DNA of 64,000 nucleotides from Zygaena filipendulae (lineage: Eukaryota; Arthropoda; Insecta; Lepidoptera; Zygaenidae): NCBI GenBank assembly GCA_907165275.2, contig OU015651.1:13600501-13664500 (forward strand), given 5' to 3'. A program made the translations under genes and the position numbers. How positions within the stretch are numbered: position 1 is the stretch's first letter; each line of letters opens with the position of its first letter. Positions 55,312 through 64,000 of this stretch are shown piece by piece. The notes below the pieces were generated by a model, which saw only the letters and a list, made by a program, of their open reading frames with translations, ran no database searches and had not been told where the DNA came from.

Positions 55312-55483
55312 CTAGCTGTGCCCCGCGGTTTCACCCGCGGTAATTTCAGAGTTCCCGCGAGAATTCTCTGTACCCCTGATAACATGCATGCCAAATTTCA
55401 TCCAAATCCGTTCCGCCGTTTTGCGCGATTGAGTAACAAACATCCAAACATCCACACTTTCACATTTATAATATTAGCAGGAT
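55312..55483 (-). mobile_element. Helitron-like element, complete
   Basis: CTAGCTGTGCCCCGCGG head; internal part shortened (GAATTCTCTGTACCCC); TTTATAATATTAGCAGGAT end. Confidence 0.8.
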
Positions 55484-55489
55484 AGTAAA

Positions 55490-57960
55490 ACTAGTAGAAT
55501 TATTTACATGTGAGCATTCAGTGTCAAGATTTTAAATCAGTCCCTCATTTAAAATAACACCCTGTTTAATATTAAAGTATGAATATGTAGGAATGACATT
55601 CTAGTAAGTAATAAATGTAGGCTTCTGGTCTAATATTTTCGCAGTCACGACACGCTTAACGTAACACACCGAGTGACTTAGAAGATGGCGGATGGCAAAA
55701 ATTATTATGAACTGTTATTTTTATCCCCTATGATGGAAGGGGACTTAGGAACGTTGGGATCCGCTCGGTCGCTGACAAGGGGAAAACTTCTCTATATATA
55801 TTAAAAACGACTTTCTCTTTCATTAGTAGGATTATCTACATGGCGAGATTGAGAAGTAAAGTTTGTAAATTGTGTTATGAAAAGTTCAAGATTGTAGGAT
55901 GTAGGGATAATCTCAGGAACTAATGGATTGGTTCTTAAAAAAATCTTTCATTGATAGGCTACCAGCTACCAGTGCCCCGAGATACCTACCCTGAGAGAAA
56001 AATAGAGGCTTATTCGGTAAAGTTCGCGACCGAAAACTTCCTCACCGAAGATTGGTCAACAGTATTTCTGCTACTGATGTTCGGTTGGGCGCCATATTAG
56101 GTCAGTATACTCTCCCGTAGTTTGCACATTATTGACACCGTGCGGGGTCGGTCTCTGTGCCTGCTGGTCACTGATCGAAGGGCGACCGAAACCTCTTCGG
56201 TCTGATTGATTACTCTCCGTGTACCTACTTAATTTTCTAAGAAAACCCCAAAGTGGAACCGCGTGGAGAAAAGTACCTTTTTAAAAACAAGAAATCAACT
56301 TCTTTATCTCAATTATTTTTGATATTTATAAGTTGGATTTCACTTTATTTTTAATAAATGTTTAATATGGCCTGTTAGATATGTTTTTAGATTTATAAAA
56401 ATATCGAAAAAAATACTAAATAATGATTTTCTGTTACTTAATAAATGTGAGTATAAAGACAAGTTCGAAACAGCAAACTTTAATAGTTCTTTGAAAATTA
56501 ACACGCGTAAAGATGCATAGCGTGCAACAAACTAAAATAACTCGAGTTTTTAAACTCAAGATAGCTTTTAACTTTGACGGAACGTCAAAGGAGGTTCTTC
56601 GCTGGAGATTTTTATTAATTTCCTTTACGTCAATTTTTTTTTCCTCCAAGTATTTCTGCACTAAACTTTCGCAATTAAGGGTCTTGTACCTCGATCGGTG
56701 TTCGACAAAGGATTTTTAATTTTATTATACCGCGCCGTGCCTTTTTTGTTCCATCAAACTTTCGCCAGCTATGTTACAAGCGATTTTTTAATTAATTTTT
56801 GTTCGTGTAAGTAGGTAAAGCTGTTTGCATGTATGTAAAAAATTTAGGCCCAGGAGAATGGGATGGGTTTAGGTAATCCTGCAGGATATGTAGTATCTAA
56901 ACACAACACCGATACGTAGCGTTCAACTCAGGGATCGCCGGCGTTTTTATATCAATACTAGCTATTGCCCGCGGTTTCATATTGTTATTTTCATTTTTCC
57001 CGTGGGCACAGATAATATAATTCGGAGTTTAAAGTACCCTATGTCTTTTTTCTGTACCTCTGACAACGTGTAGGCAAAATTTCATGATTATCGGTTCAAT
57101 AGTTAAAGCGTGAAGACTGAAGCGTAACAAATAAACAAACAAACAAACTCGCTTTCGCATTTATAATATTAGTTAGGACATCGAGTTAAAAAAAAATATG
57201 TTAAATCTAATAAGTAACAAAGGACGGTGAGGTTTGCTTCCGGAGCTAATCCGTGATTCGCTGGCGAGATTTTAGAACCACTTGCTTGCTCAGCATACAC
57301 AAAATGGCGGTAGACTGGTGCCACAAACGCGTGCACGTCATAAAGTAAAATTACCACTATCAAACTGGGAAATTTTGTAGTTGGACAGTGAACAGTTTCA
57401 ACATAGATTTTTATACTGTTTATTTATTAATGAATGCTGTATGAACCTACCAGAACGGTTGTCCGGTTGACACAACACAAGCTTACAGCTTAGTGTGACA
57501 TCAAATAGATTTGTGTTGTGAAATATCACTTACCCAACATAATATTATAAAACAAAGTCCTCCACCGCGTCTGTCTGTCTGTTCGCGATAAACTAGAAAA
57601 TACTTAACGGATTTTCATGCGGTTTTCACCAACAGATAGAGTAAATCCAGAGGAAGGTTTATAGGTGTACTTTATCCAAGGCAATCCCGCGGGAACTCCT
57701 AAATTACCGCTGGTAAAACCACGAGGGAAGCGAATGTTATAATAACTGAAGAGTTTGTTTGGTTGAACGCGCTAATCTCAGGAACTACTTGTTAGAATTG
57801 AAAAATTATTTGTATGGTTGAAATCGCGGGGCACAGCTAGTAGGTGCCTAATTAATAGTCATAAAACGAGGAATTCTCAAAATTTACGCATGTAAAACCA
57901 TGGGTGACAGCGCGTATAAAATACACAAGTGCTTTTAGATTTTACAAATAATATATAAAG
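55490..57960. other. Gene-free stretch with weak signals
   Basis: 55674-55690 has an AAGATGGCGGATGG start-like motif with a 39-codon frame. 56434-56718 (-) is an 85-90-codon open frame that also overlaps a plus-strand frame; neither has good splice sites. Helitron-like pieces lie at 56958-57175, 57555-57735 and about 57780-57842. Confidence 0.4.
56958..57175 (-). mobile_element. Helitron-like element
   Basis: CTAGCTATTGCCCGCGG head; a GGGCACAGATAATATAA insert near 57004; CGCATTTATAATATTAGTTAGGA end. Confidence 0.65.
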
Positions 57961-57964
57961 CAGG

Positions 57965-58255
57965 TGATTAGTTGAACCTGCTTGTTTACAGTACGTCTGT
58001 TTTTTAACCATACAAAATCCCCTGATAAACCTTTTTTTTTTTGGAAAGCCTCACAATCAAACGAACGATTAAAATCTGCCCAAAGCATTGTAGACTTTGT
58101 ATCATTTTTTGATTCCCTTGTTAATAAATCCGACAGCGGTGTTTGGTACAAGTCGTAATTCGGAAACGAAATTGACAAAATATCTTCCTTACTTGAAGAA
58201 AGAAAATATAATTTCCATAGCCCAGACTTATATAGGTATATGAAAATCGATTTTT
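57965..58255 (-). CDS. Possible orphan exon
   Basis: The minus strand is open from just after a TAA (about 58256) through about 95 codons to a CAG|GTTCAA junction at about 57965. The protein is not repetitive: it has SFPNYDLYQTPLSDLL, MLWADFNRSFDCEAF, then KKKGLSGDFVWLKNRRT. A run of ten A at the KKK could hide a frame change. No known family is recognised and the splice sites are mediocre. Confidence 0.3.
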
Positions 58256-58729
58256 AAAGAGTAAACTCCAATAAACTCCAAAAACAATCCGATCATTAAT
58301 TTAGAATCTAAACTGTGAACATTCTGGGACTCTGTCTTAATTAAATCCGTAACTCAATTGGCTGATATTTTTTTTAATCCTTACTATGATATTATATATG
58401 CGAAAGTGAGTTTGTTCGTTAATTACGCTTTCAAGCCTTAACGGCTCAATCAATTATCATAAAATTTTGAACCTCCAATAAACTCCATAAACAACCTAAT
58501 CATTAATTTTGAATCTACCTTGGACATTCTGAAACATTACATTTACTTAAACCCGTAACTCAATCGGCTGGTATTTTTTTAATCCTTACTGTTATAAAAA
58601 TTTGTTTGTTTGTTACGCTTTTAACGGCTCAACTGATCATCATGAACTTTTGCATACACGTTGTCAGGGGAATCCCGAAATTAATGCAGCTGAAACTGTA
58701 TAAAATTTTAAATAACACCCACATGTCGT

Positions 58730-58812
58730 TAGAAGTATAGAAAAGGATATAGGATACTTTTATCCCGGAATTCCCGCGGGATTTCCGAAATAAACGCGGG
58801 GAACAGCTATAG
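58730..58812 (+). mobile_element. Helitron-like 3' end
   Basis: TTTTATCCCGGAATTCCCGCGGG, then AACGCGGGGAACAGCTA. Confidence 0.6.
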
Positions 58813-59397
58813 TTCTATACAACGTGTTAATGAATTAACTGACAACCTGACACACCCCAATAAAAAAAATAAACAATAATATGATTTGAATATATTTTAT
58901 GTGAAAAAAGTGTAAACTTTAAAAGTTATTCATCATTAGTTTGGAGGTGACCTATCTACGAAATTCCAAGCGCTACGCTCGCACCTACCGGTTCGATTTT
59001 TTTTGCTGCGGGCGGCGTACGCGCCAAAATTGTATTATAAATAATTTAGACATGGGCTAATAAAAGTGAAAAAATATAACCTATATTAAAACATAGTGCG
59101 ATCGATTCGCTAGTTGATTCTGAGCAAACTACTTTCTAATTTTCAGTTAATTCATTAACACGATGTATAATGTAGACCAACGGAATAAAGGTGGTAAGTT
59201 GTGATGGACGTCACAGACTGACTGTCTGTGAAGGGACATCGCATTTCAAGAGTTTCTGAATTGTCCCAAACGAATGGTTACCTGTATAGCAAACGCTGGC
59301 GACGTTCATATTTAATGACTCCACTGGGCAGGTTATATTTTTTTTTTCAGATACTAAATTAGTAATACGCTTTAGTACGCGTCAGTAAAAGTACTTT

Positions 59398-59620
59398 TTA
59401 GGGTTCCGTCCCCAAAGGGTAAAACGGGACCCTATCACTAAGACTCCGCTGTCCGTCCGTCCGTCCGTCTGTCTGTCCGTCTGTCACCAAGCTGTATCTT
59501 ATGAACCGTGATAGTTAGACAGTTGAAATTTTCACAGATGATGTATTTCTGTTGCCGCTATAACAATAAATACTAAAAAACAGAATAAAAAAAGCAACAA
59601 GAAAATCTGTAGGTACAATA
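59398..59620 (+). mobile_element. MITE with hitch-hiking (GTCY)n microsatellite
   Basis: TAGGGTTCCGTCCCCAAAGGG, AACGGGACCCTATCACTAAG, then (GTCC/GTCT)n at 59451-59485, and GCTGTATCTTATGAACCGTG. The lepidopteran MITE class with this microsatellite is known. Confidence 0.75.
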
Positions 59621-60938
59621 CAATGCCTATGTAAGCCTACTGAGTAGGCAAAAGACGGTACTGGTCCCTTTAACATTGAATTTAACTGAAAAAAGTTAAA
59701 TTTTGTGTCAAGGATCCAGAAAACAGTGTCAAGCCGTAACTGTTAGATCGATAAAATAATCTATATCATCTTATATTTAGTTTCAACCCGTAACTGTTTG
59801 TTTTAATCTATTGACTCAGAATAAATTCCAAAAACGATACATTTAAAAAAAAAAGCGTAGTACGTCCTACGTACCTATACTTACGTAATATGTAAGTAAA
59901 CTCAAATTTATTCGGTGTCACTACGTAAAAGCCTAATAAAAAGCACAAGGAGTAATGTAATGCCGTTGTTTCCGCTCATATATCTCACCGAGGAAGGTTC
60001 TGTCGTTAATGCCGCCTTTAAAACTAAATGTATTGGTTTTATTCAGACCGAAAATAAAGATTTCTCCTATTTTTTCAGTGCACACGGACCTTGAACGAAT
60101 TCAAACAGATAATTTACTTATTTTTAACATGTACATAAGGAGATCATTAGGATAAGTTTTCCTATGAATTTCAGTAAGTACCTATAAGTATTTGCACGCA
60201 TATTCTTTTGATGACGTATAATATGCAAAATTTTAACGATGAAATTGAGTAAACTTGAGAGTAATTAAGACGTGAAAAGGTAACAGACAGACAGACCAAC
60301 GTGTGATTTCGCATTTTTAGTATGAGTGAATATGGATTCATTTTAAAATTATTTTATTATATTACGAGGTAAGAAAAAATACCTATTAGTAGGTATCTTA
60401 AACGGGAAAAAAGAGAAAAATACCTATATACTTATATTATCTATGTCTCTTTAGATTATAGGCACTGTTGATGTTTGTTTCTTTTTCTTGTGTTGTGCTG
60501 AAAAAAATGTATTTTCTTCTTCTTCCTCTATATTCTTTGAATGAAAATTAACCCTGATAATCCACCGAACTCCTATGTGCAAGCAAAGTTAGGTAAGGTA
60601 CGTGATTAGAAAGCGATTAGTTGCTTTTAGCTATCTACCTACACATCAAAAATAAAAATCAGCAAACTTTTCCTGCCCGCCTTCGCAACCCAAAGTGACG
60701 CAGCGTTAAAAAACGAGTGCTTTACAGAAAAGTTGGTGAAAGCATCTATCTCATTAAAAGTTTTTTTTTTTTTTTCGAAACGAGTTACGAAACGCCACAC
60801 GAAAATTGGGTTAAGCTGAAATTTTTTGCAATTTTTGCGTTAAAAAAGTTCGTGATTATGAGGTTACAATTTTAGTTGTCATCGGCGTGATAAAATCTGT
60901 TTTTATCGTTGAACTCTGCTTCGATTATTTATTCTTTA

Positions 60939-61040
60939 CTAGCTGTGCCCCGCGGTTTCGTCCGCGTGAGTTTTGGGATCAGGAACCTTTGCGGACGCAG
61001 GCAGAACAACCCGCCAAAGTTTCATCACAATCGGACCAAT
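60939..61040 (-). mobile_element. Helitron-like element, ACGCAGGCAG subtype, truncated
   Basis: CTAGCTGTGCCCCGCGGTTTCGTCC head, TTTTGGGATCAGGAACCTTT, stops after ATCGGACCAAT. Confidence 0.65.
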
Positions 61041-61304
61041 CATCCAAAACATTTTTCATGTTACACTTGAACAACTTAAGTTTCATCATTAAACAACGAA
61101 TTGACACAATGTGGTTGTTATTGAAAATTATCATGATGTTGTACGTTGAATGACACAAGTTACAATTTCTTTTGCTAATGTAAATTTTATCAATAGTTGT
61201 TGATAGGTATCTACAAATATTATAAATAGAAAAGATTGAATTTACTTTGTATGTTTCTTTTAATAGATAACTTGAAAAAAATAATGGACAGGTTTTTTTT
61301 TCGG

Positions 61305-61485
61305 TTTTTCAAATTAATAAAAATATACATAGATATGGCGCGTTAAAGTTTAGGGTGGGGGCTCGTGACGTCATTAACCGCTATAAGCTCCCATACAAAC
61401 TGCACCAGATAGTGACATCACGCGAAATTACAACTCAATGTATCGCCGTAATTTTTTGATGACGTAAACAATACGATGACGCAAA
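61305..61485. mobile_element. CRE-core MITE, family A, copy
   Basis: GTTTAGGGTGGGGGCTCG, TGACGTCA at 61366-61373, CATACAAACTGCACCAG, GTGACATCACGCG, AATGTATCGCCGTAATTTTTTG. Confidence 0.7.
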
Positions 61486-62197
61486 AACATAGAGTCAACT
61501 AGCCCATTGGCGAATAACGATAATTTTATTGGCCATAGTCCATAGTTGTATTGTTCTCAATTTCCTAACCGACTGTACAGTAAGTAGCTACCTACGTGCT
61601 CTACAAAACAACCTCGTAACGAATGAATCGAGGTCGACCGTCGCATAATAATTGTCATGAGTTTCGAGTGCGTGTTACGGGAGGAGACTCGAAAATAATT
61701 GTTATAACAAGATCGGTGTGCATTCAGTGTGTGACTTTTGCTGAATTCACAGAAATATGATAATTGTTTAAAATAACAGCGCCTACCTCCGTGGTTTCAT
61801 TCTTAATTCACCCTTTTCAGTTTAGGAAGTCCAATTTCCGTAATACTCAAACCAAAATCAATGAATAGCAACGAATACTACGCACTACGTAAAGAAACGA
61901 CACTTTCCGCCCCCCCGGTAACTTGCCTCCTCAGGTCCCGCTACAACGAAACGAGTTTGGAGACGATAGAAGAAAGAAAGAAAGAAAGAATCAAAGATTT
62001 ATCAAAGCCAAAAGAGACACACGACACAAATCAACCTAGGTACAGAACAACACAAATGAAAATGATAAAAGAATACATACTAAGACTGAATATAATATTA
62101 ACATTAACAATATTTTTAAAACGACATTTGTGTGGTATGTCTTCATGCTCAAAATGGACCTTGACTCACACAATCACGACACTGGTTTTCAGTCAAG

Positions 62198-62397
62198 ACC
62201 ATTACGCGTACCGCTAGGGATTGGAATGACCTGCCGGAGAGTGTGTTTCCCAAGAACGATAATTTGGACCTCTTCAAGACAAAAGTGAATAGGTATCTAA
62301 TTTGCAGACGTATAACACCATAGTCCATATCTTTGCCCACCATCAAGCGAGCGAGACTATGGACAAATGTCTGACCAATCAGTTAAAAAAAAAAAAC
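62198..62397 (+). pseudogene. LINE ORF2 C-terminus and 3' UTR with poly(A)
   Basis: RTARDWNDLPESVFPKNDN-type frame, then LDLFKTKVNRYLICRR and a TAG, a short 3' UTR with TTTGCCCACCATCAAGCG, and A12 at about 62386-62397. This is the usual end of a lepidopteran LINE. Upstream coding sequence is not recognisable, so it is 5'-truncated. Confidence 0.85.
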
Positions 62398-62794
62398 CAT
62401 TGGACGCACAAAAATCATCCAAAACGAAGAGGCATACACAAATCATACACATTAGTATTAACGAACGAATAATAAAGATAGCTGTATGTGTGTTGGACAA
62501 TATCAACTTGAATTTGGGACTCTTTCTTTCTGTTGCTCTCTGAGCCCTTAACACACGCAAACCCTGCATGTGTGCATACAAGTCGCCCGCCTGTAATAGT
62601 AATAGGGAGAAACTCAGTCCACTTTTATGGAGTGTCATAGATGTGAATATATACCGACTTTCATGACTAACTTCAAAACTAATGGCAAGACGTGTAACTT
62701 TTCACCACTTTAGGAGTTAAGTTTCCTAAAACAGTTTCGTAGTGCTTGCACAGGTTATGAATGGAAGCTTTTTGCCAACTTTCTATTTTTACTA

Positions 62795-63005
62795 CTAGCT
62801 GACCCCCGCGGTTTCACCCGCGGCAATTTCGGAGCTCCCGTAAGAATTTACGGATAAAAAGAACCCTATGTCACTCAAGACTCCCGTATCTTCGTATAAG
62901 TGAAAGAATTTTCAAAATTGTTTCAGTAGATCCAGAGATTACCCCCTACAACGTCACATACTCAAAATTTACAAACTCACAAAATTTCTCTTTATAATAT
63001 TATAT
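62795..63005 (-). mobile_element. Helitron-like element
   Basis: CTAGCTGACCCCCGCGG head, GAGCTCCCGTAAGAATTTACGGAT, CAGTAGATCCAGAGATTACCCCC, TATAATATTATATGGAT end; single-unit form of 46321-46812. Confidence 0.75.
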
Positions 63006-63314
63006 GGATATGTACATGTGAAAGTTTAGTGTGCAATTTCGTATGTAGGATTTGGGTGCTTAGAGAGACAGGAAACTTTGGAATGGAATATCATATAATA
63101 TGATACTTTTAATCCTGATTCAAGGAGAAAGAAAACGTGGGGAAATGCTAGTATTGTATTAGAGAACATTTCGCGAATTCGAGTGAATCTGCTCGTAAAA
63201 CCAACTATGGAATCCGAAATGGACGTTATCGATTCATTGAATTGCTAAGCTAAAGTGTTTTAGGGTTCTCCAGATTTTCAACATAGACTTGCAATATTTT
63301 AGTTGTACCTATGA

Positions 63315-63537
63315 TCCTACTAATATTATATAAGCGAAAGGTTGTAAGAATGGATGGATGGATGGATGGATGGGTGGATGTTTGTTACTCTTTCACGCAA
63401 AAACTACTGGATGGATTTAAATGAAACTTTACAATAATATAGCTTGTACATCAGATTAACACATAGGGTACTTTTTATCCCGAAATTCCCGCGGGAACTC
63501 TGAAATTAACGCGGGTGAAACCGCGGTTCACAACTAG
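63315..63537 (+). mobile_element. Complete Helitron-like element with GGAT microsatellite
   Basis: A|TCCTACTAATATTATATAAGCG ... GCGGGTGAAACCGCGGTTCACAACTAG|T, with (GGAT)5 at about 63353-63375. Confidence 0.87.
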
Positions 63538-63539
63538 TA

Positions 63540-64000
63540 TTATCTAAACTTTTGGTTTTCCTGGAACACTGGTCGTTTGTTATTGCTACCATTGACTCGA
63601 AATTTCTAGTAGACACTTATTAAAAGTGTGCAACAAAAAAATATTGGTAAATACAACAAAAAAAGTGCCTAGTAACTACTGTGTGATTATCATCCAAATA
63701 TTTGTGTTGAAACTGATATTGGAGAGTCATAACTAAAATATATAAATGATGACGTATAATTTACGAAAAAATTTATTAAATTATGATAAAAAATATAGAA
63801 GGCTTTATCCCGTCTTAAAGATTCATTTAAATACGTCGATAAGATGAAAATAAGCTTCAAAAATCTAATCTCTGTATGGAACCGTGTAAGTACAAAGAAA
63901 CGTCCTTGGCCGTATTTTTTATGTGCCTGGGAGTATCTTGTGCTAATGGGACCTTAGTTTTAATGCCCAACTTTTAGTGTAGATCTTCTTACTAAAGTAA
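63540..64000. other. Nothing recognised
   Basis: AT-rich sequence with no open frame, repeat or splice signal worth reporting. Confidence 0.5.

Noticed and set aside
55970..56250. Possible LTR or primer-binding site around GGTTGGGCGCC
   Set aside because: No second LTR, no polypurine tract and no gag-pol frame nearby.
61861..62217. 118-codon plus-strand frame
   Set aside because: It starts in a dispersed repeat (also near 44355), crosses a (GAAA)n run and ends at a LINE fragment in another frame.
1..64000. Prokaryotic features such as CRISPR arrays, operons or riboswitches
   Set aside because: Spliced genes, LINEs, Helitrons and MITEs show a eukaryotic nuclear genome; tandem repeats here are microsatellites.

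Overview
This is nuclear DNA from an insect, almost certainly a moth or butterfly. The base composition is AT-rich, the genes are small and split by introns, and most of the window is transposon debris of types characteristic of Lepidoptera. These include many short Helitron-like copies ending in CTAG behind a CCGCGG...CCGCGG hairpin, MITEs with GTCY microsatellites, palindromic MITEs, and 3' tails of RTE-, Jockey- and CR1-like LINEs. The species cannot be named from the sequence. All gene models below were built by eye from open frames, splice signals and phase matching; no transcript or database was consulted.

Two host genes are well supported. (1) On the minus strand, 20779-16268: a three-exon gene for a 115-residue secreted peptide with two six-cysteine domains, of the U-scoloptoxin(19)-like family that many insects encode. 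(2) On the plus strand, 30782-40814: a five-exon gene for a 192-residue protein that resembles the takeout/JHBP/group-7-allergen (TULIP-fold) lipid-binding proteins. Its introns hold a hAT MITE, two other MITEs, an inverted Helitron pair and an apparently intact 5-kb non-LTR retrotransposon lying antisense. A third, less certain gene is on the plus strand at about 4088-5833: two phase-matched exons of an unrecognised small protein with an array of four ATTGG (inverted CCAAT) boxes just upstream. Single exon-like open frames at 87-424 (+) and about 57965-58255 (-) are weaker still.

Layout. 1-3.9 kb: one possible terminal exon, then repeats. 3.9-5.8 kb: CCAAT array and small gene, with a large foldback in its intron. 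5.8-16.2 kb: repeat-filled, with RTE and Jockey-type LINE relics. 16.3-20.8 kb: cysteine-rich peptide gene with MITE-filled intron. 20.8-29.7 kb: repeats. 29.7-40.9 kb: the TULIP-like gene and its resident LINE. 41-64 kb: no confident host gene; it holds MITEs, Helitrons, a perfect 205-copy (TATTC)n array at 44751-45775 joined to a LINE 3' end, a GC-rich retroelement-like island at 47.6-48.4 kb, and LINE tails.

The two good genes do not form a pathway. Both look like small lineage-type proteins set in transposon-rich DNA. The most notable general pattern is that every exact TGACGTCA (CRE-type) palindrome I found, ten in all, sits inside one of two MITE families.
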